NCBI GenBank assembly: GCA_045430345.1
Contig: JAILXT010000007.1
Span: 186,001-250,000 of the forward strand
Reading direction: 5' to 3'
DNA from: Agarilytica sp045430345
GTDB taxonomy: Bacteria > Pseudomonadota > Gammaproteobacteria > Pseudomonadales > Cellvibrionaceae
Length of the DNA stretch: 64,000 nucleotides
The position numbers and the translations under genes are program-made. Shown one piece after another: positions 45,425 through 53,918 of this stretch (position 1 is the stretch's first letter; each line of letters starts with the position of its first letter). The notes below the pieces were generated by a model, which had not been told where the DNA came from, did not search any database, and was given only the letters and a program-made list of their open reading frames with translations.

Positions 45425-46351
45425 ATGAAACCCTTATTACAATCCGCTCGATATGCGGTGTTTGTTCTATTTTGTATTGCTGGGCTGTGGTCGTGTGGCC
45501 GTGATACAGAGGCTCTGTTCGAAGACAACTCATCTATGAGTGCTGGAGCATTACCTACTGGCACACCGCTGGCGACTGTGACCGCAACTCCGACCGCAAC
45601 TCCGACGCCAACCCTACCTCCGGTAGAGACAGCGACTCCGACACCAACTCCCACTTTAACGCCAACTCCGACACCCGCGACATTAGCAGAGGTACAGGCA
45701 CAAATATTCACACCAACATGTGCTGTTGCTGGTTGCCATACCGGGAGCGTGCCCCGGGGGGGGCTGAACCTTTCTGATGGTCAAAGTTTTGGTAATTTGG
45801 TTGGGGTCGCCGCGGTTGGAAACCCTTCTGCGGTGAGGGTGGTTGTGGGCAACCCGGATCAAAGTTATTTGGTTCAGAAGCTCGAAGGTGCGGCTGGAAT
45901 TGTCGGCTCACAAATGCCCTTCGGTGCAGACCCGCTTTCTCCCGCTCAGATAGGACTTGTACGGAGCTGGATCACAGCAGGGGCCGTTGAAGCCACCGGT
46001 CAGAGCGCTCAGGTGGTGCTGACTAAGGTGATGGCGGGTCCTGAATCTTTGCTATATACCATCGAACTGAATGGCCCAATCGATTCGAGCAGCGTAACGG
46101 CGGGCAGTGCTTTGTTATATTTTGTTTCGGGTGAAGATCGGATTCCGGGTGATTTGAGCGATACTTCAATGGCGGTATCTGGAAACCAGTTGTTGGTTGA
46201 ATATCGGGGACAGCCGCCTCTGGCTTACGATGCGATTGAACTTTATGTAAATGATCCTGCATTTTCGGCATTGTTGGATGAGGCTGGACAATATGCCGAT
46301 ATGGATTCAGATGGAGAACCTGGAGGTGTATTGATCCATGTTTTTCCCTAA
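45425..46351 (+). CDS. Lipoprotein with Thr-Pro linker and a CX4CH cytochrome-like domain
   Basis: This 308-residue protein has a lipoprotein signal peptide with lipobox LWSC (C24). A Thr/Pro-rich linker covers about residues 50-90. A domain starting IFTPTCAVAGCHTG follows; the C-x4-C-H resembles a haem c attachment motif with two extra residues, and SQMPFGADPLSPAQIGLVRSWI resembles the distal part of a cytochrome c domain. The C-terminal 110 residues form a beta-rich domain (VVLTKVMAGPESLLYTIEL). Electron transfer at the outer membrane is possible but not shown. ATG 45413 is an alternative start. The next gene may share its transcript. Confidence 0.68.
   Translation: MKPLLQSARYAVFVLFCIAGLWSCGRDTEALFEDNSSMSAGALPTGTPLATVTATPTATPTPTLPPVETATPTPTPTLTPTPTPATLAEVQAQIFTPTCAVAGCHTGSVPRGGLNLSDGQSFGNLVGVAAVGNPSAVRVVVGNPDQSYLVQKLEGAAGIVGSQMPFGADPLSPAQIGLVRSWITAGAVEATGQSAQVVLTKVMAGPESLLYTIELNGPIDSSSVTAGSALLYFVSGEDRIPGDLSDTSMAVSGNQLLVEYRGQPPLAYDAIELYVNDPAFSALLDEAGQYADMDSDGEPGGVLIHVFP
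45574..45685 (+). repeat. Thr-Pro linker coding repeat
   Basis: Irregular tandem copies of ACTCCGACC/ACGCCAACT-type hexamers encode the (T-P-T) linker of the lipoprotein. They also keep long false frames open on the opposite strand. Such tracts can vary in length among strains. Confidence 0.7.
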
Positions 46352-46394
46352 TCAGTTACTGGATATCTATCAGATCCCATTTATGGAGTAACGA

Positions 46395-46979
46395 ATGAAA
46401 AAAACGTTAATCGCAATGCTCACAAGTCTATTTATGTTTGTGTGTGGCGAAGCGTCCGCTCAGGTTTATATGGGGGGGATGTATGGTAACTCATCTTCTT
46501 CTTATCGTGGCCCCGAGGAAGACGACGTTATTGAGCCTAAGCTAAAAAAAGGTACAGGGTTTCGGGTTTATGTTGGGAACGAGATCTCTCGTAAGTTTGC
46601 CGCAGAAATTTCCTATGTGGATTTGGGAGACTATGAAGTTGGCGCCGCAAGTGGTGGTACTCTCCCAGCAACACAGGTCTCGGATACGATTTCCATTGAC
46701 GGCTTAGATGCATCTTTTGTGGCTAAGTTACCGCTTAGTCGGCGTGTGTCGATGTTGGGGCGTCTTGGGCTAATGTATTGGCAGGGGGAGAGGTTGACGA
46801 TTGATTCTACTTCTCCGGACGAAGACCCTAAACGCTTTCATGATACTGATGTATCGATAGGTGTAGGGATTGAATATCAATTTTTGGATCGTTTTGGTAT
46901 GACTCTTGAGGTAGATCAGTATAAAACAGGGTGGTATTACAATCTTTTTTATGGGGTGAGCCTATACGTTACTATGTGA
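46395..46979 (+). CDS. Small outer-membrane beta-barrel protein
   Basis: This protein of 194 residues has a signal peptide ending ASA-QVYMGG and alternating amphipathic strands typical of an eight-strand OmpA/OmpW-like barrel. It shows FRVYVGNEISRKFAAEISYVDLG and ASFVAKLPLSRRVSMLGRLGLMYW, and ends LFYGVSLYVTM. The glycine- and aromatic-rich pattern fits a porin-family domain. Its role is unknown. GGAG lies six bases before the ATG. It follows the lipoprotein gene by 43 nt and may be cotranscribed. Confidence 0.78.
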   Translation: MKKTLIAMLTSLFMFVCGEASAQVYMGGMYGNSSSSYRGPEEDDVIEPKLKKGTGFRVYVGNEISRKFAAEISYVDLGDYEVGAASGGTLPATQVSDTISIDGLDASFVAKLPLSRRVSMLGRLGLMYWQGERLTIDSTSPDEDPKRFHDTDVSIGVGIEYQFLDRFGMTLEVDQYKTGWYYNLFYGVSLYVTM

Positions 46980-46983
46980 CTCA

Positions 46984-47814
46984 TCAATCCAGCGTGTTTA
47001 TTAAAGTAGTCATTGCATGGCTGTTTGTTGCTGGAAAATACTGACTGGACGTTAAAAAAAGGTTGTGTACCTTTTTATCTTTGGTTTGTTGCAGTGCGGA
47101 CAAAGTGTATCGGTTGTCGGGGTCAAACCAAATTTTTGTTTGTTTCTTCTTGTTTTCATCCATCCGTATAAATGCGCTTGCTTGGGCGATACTCTGTTTC
47201 TTGTATTGCAGTTTCTCATTATCTAACTGGCTAAAGGTGTAGCGTTTAAGCTCACCTCTTCGCACGAATTGATAGTCAAAGGGAGCCGGAGGCGTCGCGG
47301 TTGCCTCTATTAGGTCTATTTGAAACATAAGTTGATAGGTCATTGGTCCGAGAACGCCCTTGTGGATTGGTAGCGTCCGCTTCTTTTTTTTGTATTTGCT
47401 TGTCGCAGTAAGGGCTTGCCAGTCATAGGAGATAGAGCGCTTCTTTGAAATCCCGAGTACTCGCTGTTTATAGCGATAATAAAGTGGATAAATTTTGTTT
47501 GACTCTGTCCAAAGAAACTCTTCATATTCCACAATTTTACCAAAAAAATTGTCGGTCCTTGTCTCCAGTTTATAGCGCTCACCGCTAATATGTTTCAGCG
47601 TGCGGGTCATGGAAATATCCAGGCCTTTGTAGCTCCCTTCGTAGACAGCTTTATGTAGTAACGTTTCTTGAGCTGCTTGAGCTGCTTGAGCTGCTTGAGC
47701 TGCTTGAGCTGCTTGAGCCAAAAAAAACGAGAGAGCCAAGGTTAAGGTCATGTTTATGAGAGGGGTGAATAGACGCCTAGCCAGAGGGTTTAGGCCGTCG
47801 CATCGAGCGAGCAT
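46984..47814 (-). CDS. DUF3108-type exported protein with repeat-bearing signal peptide
   Basis: This protein of about 276 residues has a periplasmic beta-rich domain after an N-terminal signal sequence (LINMTLTLALSFFLAQAAQA). YEGSYKGLDISMTRTLKHISGERYKL and EEFLWTESNKIYPLYYRY are typical of DUF3108 proteins. The family is exported; its function is not settled. The signal peptide ends in five Gln-Ala-Ala units encoded by a 9-bp tandem repeat. The frame opens at 47922. None of the candidate starts (47922, 47880, 47814, 47751) has a good Shine-Dalgarno, so the start is uncertain. It converges on the beta-barrel gene only 4 nt away. Confidence 0.75.
   Translation of the reverse strand: MLARCDGLNPLARRLFTPLINMTLTLALSFFLAQAAQAAQAAQAAQAAQETLLHKAVYEGSYKGLDISMTRTLKHISGERYKLETRTDNFFGKIVEYEEFLWTESNKIYPLYYRYKQRVLGISKKRSISYDWQALTATSKYKKKKRTLPIHKGVLGPMTYQLMFQIDLIEATATPPAPFDYQFVRRGELKRYTFSQLDNEKLQYKKQSIAQASAFIRMDENKKKQTKIWFDPDNRYTLSALQQTKDKKVHNLFLTSSQYFPATNSHAMTTLINTLD
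47667..47718 (-). repeat. 9-bp tandem repeat within a signal peptide
   Basis: Five full copies plus seven bases of CTTGAGCTG (plus-strand reading) encode a run of Gln-Ala-Ala on the minus strand. The copies are identical. The unit is a multiple of three, so gain or loss would lengthen or shorten the signal-peptide end without a frameshift. Confidence 0.92.
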
Positions 47815-47986
47815 ATTTGTGATCACTTTCCTATAGTGTTCAGCAGTGGTATTTTCGTGAGCTTTGGTGATTTTAATCATAAAGAATGACTTACCCGGTT
47901 TAGGCTGTATATGTGGTGCCATTATGGGGCGCCAATTATGAATCAGCCCTTAACGGGCGGAAAGCAATTTTTACTGTGTCTAATCT

Positions 47987-48220
47987 CTATGAGAGGTTTA
48001 TTGCGCCATTGTTCCTCCGGTTTTCCATATCGTCACCTTCGTTTTCCTTGATGTTAAGCGCTTGGGTGTCTAGGTGGCGAGCCATGGTGTTGGGGGCTAC
48101 ACTGCAGGTATATAGTGGGTTTTCATCAGGTAGGAGTATGTACCTGGTGTATCGCTTTACTCTTTTCCTACCGAATTCCTGTTGATGTTGGTATCGGAGG
48201 TCGTCCGTCTGACTAGCCAT
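47987..48220 (-). CDS. Hypothetical small protein (doubtful)
   Basis: A 77-codon frame encodes a hydrophilic protein with a basic segment (GRKRVKRYTRY) and an acidic end. I do not recognise it. It has no Shine-Dalgarno and no membrane segment. It would be the only gene in the 309 bases between the DUF3108 gene and the divergent 7TMR gene. Its Arg- and Tyr-rich start recalls small PilZ proteins only vaguely. Confidence 0.3.
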   Translation of the reverse strand: MASQTDDLRYQHQQEFGRKRVKRYTRYILLPDENPLYTCSVAPNTMARHLDTQALNIKENEGDDMENRRNNGAINLS

Positions 48221-48231
48221 GGTAGTTTAGA

Positions 48232-50877
48232 ATGTCAGTGCAAATAGATGTAGTGGCGGGCAGTCAGTGTGTTTCCTTTGCCTCTATTTGGCGAGCATCG
48301 ATTGCCTGTGCAATGGCGTTGTTGTGTTATCTGGGAATGGCACTGTTTGCCGAGGCCTCGCGTGCAGAAGCGCTTGTTGATGAGCAGCTTCGTACGGTGC
48401 TTGATGAAGACCTAGGGTATTTTGTCGAGGACAGCTCACTCAGTGTATATGAGGTACATCAAAAGCCGGATCAAGATTGGGTTCGGTTCGATGGTGATAT
48501 TAACCTCGGTTATACGGAAGAAACTCACTGGTTTAAAGTGAGTATAAATAGCGAAGCCCGTCAAAAGCTTGCGCGTGTTTTGGAGGTCTCTTACCCCCTT
48601 TTGGATCAGATTTCTGTCTACTTGTTTACGGGGAACGAGCTGACAAAGTCCTACGCGAGTGGCGACTCGTTACCCTTCCATCATCGTCCTATCGAGCACC
48701 GTCATTTTTTATTTCCTCTTGAGTTTGAGTCGAAACAAGAACATTCGTTGTATCTACGGGTTCAAACGGCTGGGGCGCTTCAAGTGCCACTGGTGCTTTG
48801 GGAAGAGCGAGCTTTTCATGTCGCTGACGAGAAGAATAATGCCATCAACTTTCTGTATTTTGGTATTTTACTTATTATGGCGGCGTTTAATTTGATGCTG
48901 TTCTTTTTGATTCGAGATAGATCTTTTATTTCGTATGTGTTTTTTGTTTCCAGCATTATTATATTGATGACAAGTATTCTGGGGTATTCCTATCAGTACG
49001 CTTTGTCGGATTACCCTAGATTTCATGAAATATCCATTTTGTTGATTGTGCCGGTTGTACAAGTATCGATTAGCATATTTACGATCCAGTTTTTGAAGCT
49101 TTCCGGAAATAGCACTTTCTGGTATCGGCTGTTTATGAGTTTCGTGGTTATTGGGTGCCTGTGTATGATTGGCGCATTCATCTTTCCATATAACCTTTCC
49201 ACCAAAATTTCGGTTGTATTTGTACTGCCTGTCGCGGTATGCGCGATGGCCGCCGGGATTATGTTTTGGCGTTCAGGAAGTCAAAGTGCACGGCTTTTCT
49301 CCATTGCGTGGGTGGCGATTCTTTTTGGCGTGGCCAGTGCTGTGTTAAATCGTTTGGGGTTGATTCAGAATTCTTTTTTCGTTGATTATGGTGTGCAATT
49401 AAGTACTACCGCACAAACATTGCTGTTTTCTTTGGCGCTTGCTGCGCGCTTTAATTCTGAGCGAGATGCCAGAATGAAGGCGCAACAGGAGTACGTGGAA
49501 GAAATTAGAAAAAGACGAGATGTAGAGACTCAGCTAGTTTATGCCGCAAGTCACAACGAAATCACGGGGCTTCCGAATCGCCTTTTATTTGAAAAGTCGG
49601 TACGGAAATACTTTGAAAATCGTGATAAGGAAAATGTGGATCTATTAGTTGTACTCTTGCATGTGCGCCGTTTCGATGATGTTAATAAAACCTTAGGTCA
49701 TCGCAATGCGGATGTGTTATTGCGCCGGATAGGCGAGCGCATTAACGCCGTGGTATCTGAATCATCTAAGTCCTTGATGATGGAGAAAAAACAAAACGAT
49801 TCTACCCATGTGGCACATATCGAAGGTGTGAGTTTTTGCTTCTGCTTAGTTGATACAAAAAAAGATGATGTGATGTCCTATGTGGAGCATCTCGTTAAAA
49901 AAATGGGCGAGCCAGTAGAGTTTATGGGGTTGGCGCTTGAGCTGAGCTTTCTGGTTGGATGTAGTTTTAATGAAGATGACGTTGACCCGCAAACATTGCT
50001 GAGACAGGCGTTTGTCGCATTTGATATGGCTCATAAAAGCTTGTCGCCAATAGCAATATACGAGCCGAAAATGAATCCTTATAGCCCTAAACGACTGACG
50101 TTGATGACGGAGTTGCGATCGGCTTTGGATCACGATGGTTTGGAGTTATATTTCCAACCCCAAATTAATTTACGCAGCGGCAATGTTTCGGGTTTTGAGG
50201 CACTACTCCGTTGGACGCATCATGAATTTGGTTTTGTACCCCCGGATGAATTTATTCCCATGGCGGAAAAAACGGGCTTGATGAAACCGCTCACTCGCTG
50301 GGTTTTACAAAGAGCAGCGGAATTTTGCAAACAGCTGGATGAGATTTCCTGCGACGCGTTTGTATCGGTCAATATTTCAGCCTTGAATTTAAGGGAGTCC
50401 AGTTTTAGTCAGCAGGTGTGTGATGTATTGGAGACCTTAGACGCAAGCCCTCAACGAATGGTGCTGGAGGTAACAGAAACGGCCGCAATGATTGACCCCG
50501 ACAGTGCGCTAGCCGTACTGCGTGAACTGAATAATGCCGGTGTGCGGCTATCGATTGATGACTTTGGGACGGGGCATTCGTCCTTGTCTTATATTCGACG
50601 TTTGCCAGTACAAGAAATAAAAATAGACCGTTCGTTTATTGGTGAGATGGATAAAAATAAGGGCGACGCTACGATTGTTCGTACGACGATTAATATGTGC
50701 CATGATCTAGGTTTTGAGGTCGTCGCAGAAGGCGTGGAAAATCAAGAAACATTGGAAATGCTTAAGTCGATGAGTTGCGATGTGATACAGGGGTATCACA
50801 TCGCACGGCCAATGAACTTCACTGACACAGTAAATTGGTTAACCGATACAGAGTGGAAGTTACGGCGGCCCGCATAG
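48232..50877 (+). CDS. 7TMR-DISM receptor with degenerate GGDEF and an EAL phosphodiesterase
   Basis: This 881-residue inner-membrane protein has an N-terminal signal or anchor and a periplasmic DISMED2-type domain at about 55-195 (WVRFDGDINLGYTEETHWFKV). Seven membrane helices span about 205-400. A short coiled coil follows. A GGDEF domain at about 435-600 has its signature replaced by IEGVSF, so it cannot make c-di-GMP. The C-terminal EAL domain looks complete (FEALLRW, SVNIS, EVTET, DDFGTGHSS, KIDRSF, EGVE, QGYHIARP). It probably degrades c-di-GMP in response to a periplasmic ligand, perhaps a carbohydrate. Confidence 0.88.
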   Translation: MSVQIDVVAGSQCVSFASIWRASIACAMALLCYLGMALFAEASRAEALVDEQLRTVLDEDLGYFVEDSSLSVYEVHQKPDQDWVRFDGDINLGYTEETHWFKVSINSEARQKLARVLEVSYPLLDQISVYLFTGNELTKSYASGDSLPFHHRPIEHRHFLFPLEFESKQEHSLYLRVQTAGALQVPLVLWEERAFHVADEKNNAINFLYFGILLIMAAFNLMLFFLIRDRSFISYVFFVSSIIILMTSILGYSYQYALSDYPRFHEISILLIVPVVQVSISIFTIQFLKLSGNSTFWYRLFMSFVVIGCLCMIGAFIFPYNLSTKISVVFVLPVAVCAMAAGIMFWRSGSQSARLFSIAWVAILFGVASAVLNRLGLIQNSFFVDYGVQLSTTAQTLLFSLALAARFNSERDARMKAQQEYVEEIRKRRDVETQLVYAASHNEITGLPNRLLFEKSVRKYFENRDKENVDLLVVLLHVRRFDDVNKTLGHRNADVLLRRIGERINAVVSESSKSLMMEKKQNDSTHVAHIEGVSFCFCLVDTKKDDVMSYVEHLVKKMGEPVEFMGLALELSFLVGCSFNEDDVDPQTLLRQAFVAFDMAHKSLSPIAIYEPKMNPYSPKRLTLMTELRSALDHDGLELYFQPQINLRSGNVSGFEALLRWTHHEFGFVPPDEFIPMAEKTGLMKPLTRWVLQRAAEFCKQLDEISCDAFVSVNISALNLRESSFSQQVCDVLETLDASPQRMVLEVTETAAMIDPDSALAVLRELNNAGVRLSIDDFGTGHSSLSYIRRLPVQEIKIDRSFIGEMDKNKGDATIVRTTINMCHDLGFEVVAEGVENQETLEMLKSMSCDVIQGYHIARPMNFTDTVNWLTDTEWKLRRPA

Positions 50878-50944
50878 CCGCTGAATTTTGGAATCCAAGA
50901 TTCTGACGTTATTGTTAATGTCTCCCATATTTTCCTGTAAAAAA

Positions 50945-51796
50945 TTAAGACTTAAATTCTATCAAGCGAGCTTTGAACTCTCTCAGTTCTAACTTAAGTG
51001 CTTCGCGATTTTCCTGCCCCATTCTTAACATAAGTTTGTGAGCCGACGGCAATTTTTCAAGTTTTTTATCTGCAAATTTATACATGACACTGGGCTGTAT
51101 TAATAATATGGCATCTTGCGTAATGGGCGCGTCGAGTAAAACATCAACGGCTTTAAGAAGTGTGCTATGAAAGTCGCCATGGCCAATACCCAACTCCTGA
51201 TACGCCGCTTCAAACGTTGGAAGATAAAATCCATAAAGTGTGATTAATGCAGGGGTGTTGAGCGACGAAAATAAAGCGATGTAGGGTGAGTAGCGCGCGT
51301 CATTCGCCCGTGAAATTCGAAATAGTTCTTGTTCAGTATTCTCGGTTTGTTGGCCAATTTTATACGCTTCAAATAGGCCTTTTGGCGATGTGATTGGCCG
51401 ATACTCGCGTACGATCCGCCCCTCACTTAGGCCGTAGACTGCACGTACTATTTTTCTAATGCTTTCTTCTTTGGACAGAAGATTAACGAGTTCTGGCCCA
51501 TTGGTGAGCGCGCTGAGTTTGGATGAAAGGTGCTCGTCACTGTTATTTAACGGCGGCGGCGTTTCGCTTGGAACAGGGCTTGGTGTAGGGGCGTATGTTT
51601 CGTTGGCGATCTTTGGTGCTGGTGTTTCTTCAATCAGCTCAACTTTTTTGGGCGGGGCTGTGGCGGTTGGGCTGGGAATGGGCAACGTCGCTTGTTCTGT
51701 ATCCGACAGACGGTTGAGATGCTGACTGATGAGTAGATACAGACCTGCACTGATTAACACCGCTGCCATAACGGCAATAATGACTTTTTTACTCAT
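50945..51796 (-). CDS. DUF3014-type membrane-anchored protein
   Basis: This protein of 283 residues has an N-terminal membrane anchor (IIAVMAAVLISAGLYLLI). A Pro/Thr/Ser-rich linker covers about residues 35-90. A helical domain follows with LLSKEESIRKIVRAVYGLSEG, LITLYGFYLPTFEAAYQELG and SAHKLMLRMGQENREAL, which matches DUF3014 proteins. Most of the chain should be periplasmic. The function is unknown. It is monocistronic and converges on the 7TMR gene 67 nt away. Confidence 0.8.
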   Translation of the reverse strand: MSKKVIIAVMAAVLISAGLYLLISQHLNRLSDTEQATLPIPSPTATAPPKKVELIEETPAPKIANETYAPTPSPVPSETPPPLNNSDEHLSSKLSALTNGPELVNLLSKEESIRKIVRAVYGLSEGRIVREYRPITSPKGLFEAYKIGQQTENTEQELFRISRANDARYSPYIALFSSLNTPALITLYGFYLPTFEAAYQELGIGHGDFHSTLLKAVDVLLDAPITQDAILLIQPSVMYKFADKKLEKLPSAHKLMLRMGQENREALKLELREFKARLIEFKS

Positions 51797-52127
51797 AATG
51801 ATTCAGGCTCTATTTATACTGACGTGTTTTTTTGTGCAGTACGTTAATTGCACAGTGTTTTCAGTTTTATCGTTTTTATTGCGTGTTGTTGCCTGAGAGT
51901 AACCCATAATTTATTTTACGTGTATGGGTTTTAGTGACAAGGATTAGAGGAAATGGTTTCAAAAAATCTATCGAAAGCATAAGTCGGGCGATAGGTTTTC
52001 AGGAGCGTTTTGAATGTATCCCTATGTGATTCACTTTATTGTCCTTACTTCAAATATCCTCGTTTCATCAATGTGAAAAAACGAAATGGGGCCGGATGTG
52101 GGTAACCGAGTGAATTCAAATGTGAAT
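51797..52127. other. Intergenic region upstream of the DUF3014 gene
   Basis: About 330 bases between two minus-strand genes contain no credible gene and no obvious hairpin or promoter. Confidence 0.4.
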
Positions 52128-52367
52128 TTACCGTTTGCGTAACGCGAGAAAACCCGCAATAAGAATGACTAATATCCCATGCCCGACTTGATCAAACCCG
52201 TGATTCGTAAGTGCGCTGTCCACGCTCGGCTGAGAAATAAATTTATGTGTGTTGAGTTGTGAATGGAATGTTGGTTCGTGATTTTCTATTTCGGCCGACA
52301 CATTTCGTGGGGCCATAGCGAGCGCTAAAATGGAAACGCAAATAATCATAATTTTAATTTTAGTCAT
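52128..52367 (-). CDS. Small exported protein with C-terminal membrane helix
   Basis: This protein of 79 residues begins with a signal peptide (IKIMIICVSILALAMAPRNVSA). A polar stretch of about 35 residues follows, and it ends with a hydrophobic helix and a basic cluster (GHGILVILIAGFLALRKR). That tripartite ending resembles C-terminal sorting signals of the PEP-CTERM/GlyGly-CTERM type, but it lacks the PEP or Gly-Gly motif. I do not recognise the family. The ATG at 52367 gives the better signal peptide than one at 52388. No ribosome-binding site is strong. Confidence 0.55.
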   Translation of the reverse strand: MTKIKIMIICVSILALAMAPRNVSAEIENHEPTFHSQLNTHKFISQPSVDSALTNHGFDQVGHGILVILIAGFLALRKR

Positions 52368-52388
52368 GGTGTTAGCCCCGGTGCCCAT

Positions 52389-52822
52389 ACGCCCGCTTGC
52401 CCAAATGAAAATTACCTTGGGTTTAGGGCCTAAATACGATCCGTTTATTGTTAAGTTTTAGTGTTTCGACTGTGCTCTGATATAGCCAGATTAGTGCCAA
52501 TAAAAAGATTTGAGCGTTGACGGAGGCTGTGGCGTGTCAAGGAAAAAAATTCAGAGAAATTTGTAAATTAGGCTGACATTCGACTGTGATGCTCAACAAC
52601 TAATGCGTGTGAACTGCTCGTGTTTTTGGGTGGGCTGAGGGTTTTTGATTTCGATAAAACCGATATTTATGAGGGGGACTTGTTTTAGACTTTTTCTCTC
52701 TCAAAACATCAAAAATGCCATGAGAGAAAATATTTTCGTGTAAAAAAAACCGACACTCGCCGGTCGATATAACATATTCCGAGACTTCATCAACCGCGGA
52801 GGCTGAATAGCCCCGTTTGCTT
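52389..52822. other. AT-rich intergenic region with a hairpin
   Basis: About 430 bases with no gene. TTTTCTCTC (52692-52700) and GAGAGAAAA (52722-52730) form a nine-base inverted repeat with a 21-base loop. It could follow the minus-strand srkA gene as a weak 3' structure, but it has no T run. Confidence 0.4.
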
Positions 52823-53800
52823 TTATTGAAGCGCTAGTGGCGCCTCGTCTAGTGCTGATAATTGTTCCCTAAGCTCCAATATATGACTCGCCCAATAATT
52901 TTCGGTATTGAACCATGGAAACGCTAAGGGAAATGCTGGATCGTCCCAGCGTTTGGCCAGCCAGCCGCAGTAATGAAGCATACGAAGTGTGCGAAAGACT
53001 TCGATCAACTTGAATTCCTTGTAGTCAAAATCACAGAATTCTTCGTAGCCGTCCATAATCGCAGAAAGTTGCGATACTTTTTGTGCGCGGTCGCCGTTAA
53101 GCAGCATCCATACATCTTGGATAGCGGGGCCATTTCTCGCATCATCTAAATCGACGATATGCAGATTGTCGTAGCGAACAAGGATGTTGCCTGGGTGACA
53201 GTCGCCATGCAGGCGGATTTTTTTATATTGCGCCTCGGCGTATAGGTTTTGCACCTTGTCTATCAAGTGTTGGGTAAGGGTGTTGTATGCCTCTTCAAGT
53301 GATCTGGGGACGATGTCTTGGCTAATAATGTAGTCGCGGGCGTCGATAGCAAAATTTTGAATATTGATCTCGGGCCGGGCCTCAAAGGTCTTTGTTGCGC
53401 CAATGCCGTGGATGCGGCCTAGATGCTGGCCCAGGGTATAGAGCGTATCGAGGTTATCTAGCTCTGGCGCATGGCCGCCACGGCGGGGGTAAAGCGAAAA
53501 GCGATAGTCTTCATATTCAAACAGGCTTTTACCGTCTTTTATGATTGGCGCAATGACGGGGATCTCTTGCTCAATTAATTCAAAAGTAAAAGTGTGCTCT
53601 TCTTGGATTTGCGCATCGCTCCAGCGGCCTGGTCGGTAGAATTTTGCGATCAGCGGCTCTTCGTCTTCAATCCCTATTTGATATACACGGTTTTCGTAAC
53701 TGTTTAGCGCAAGTATCCGTGCATCGGATAAAAAGCCGAGGCTCTCCACCGCGTCTAAGACGAGGTCTGGGCTGAGACGGGCATAATCGGCTTGATCCAA
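52823..53800 (-). CDS. srkA: Stress response serine/threonine kinase SrkA (YihE)
   Basis: This 325-residue protein has an aminoglycoside-phosphotransferase-like kinase fold. Features visible are YENRVYQIGIEDEEPLIAKFYRPGRW, the catalytic loop LHGDCHPGNIL, metal-binding VDLDDARNGPAIQDVW, and a conserved YCGWLAKRWDDPAFP end. E. coli SrkA is a cytoplasmic kinase that protects against stress-induced death. Length (E. coli 328) and motifs agree. The TTG start has AAGGA eight bases upstream. Confidence 0.93.
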   Translation of the reverse strand: MDQADYARLSPDLVLDAVESLGFLSDARILALNSYENRVYQIGIEDEEPLIAKFYRPGRWSDAQIQEEHTFTFELIEQEIPVIAPIIKDGKSLFEYEDYRFSLYPRRGGHAPELDNLDTLYTLGQHLGRIHGIGATKTFEARPEINIQNFAIDARDYIISQDIVPRSLEEAYNTLTQHLIDKVQNLYAEAQYKKIRLHGDCHPGNILVRYDNLHIVDLDDARNGPAIQDVWMLLNGDRAQKVSQLSAIMDGYEEFCDFDYKEFKLIEVFRTLRMLHYCGWLAKRWDDPAFPLAFPWFNTENYWASHILELREQLSALDEAPLALQ

Positions 53801-53877
53801 AATTGATTCCTTAATGTTCTACGATAAAAAACGTGGCGGCAGTATAGCAATGCTGCCTTGTTAACGCCCGAATGAGA

Positions 53878-53901
53878 TGTTTTGGTGTTTTGGTGTTTTG
53901 G
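53878..53901. repeat. Short tandem repeat, TGTTTTGG x3
   Basis: Three perfect copies of the 8-base unit TGTTTTGG are followed by a decayed copy (TGTTGTGG). They lie between srkA and the end of comF. Confidence 0.7.
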
Positions 53902-53918
53902 TGTTGTGGGGCAGGGTT

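Noticed and set aside
45340..45711. Minus-strand frame encoding a valine-glycine repeat protein
   Set aside because: It is the antisense of the Thr-Pro linker repeat, which keeps all frames open artificially.
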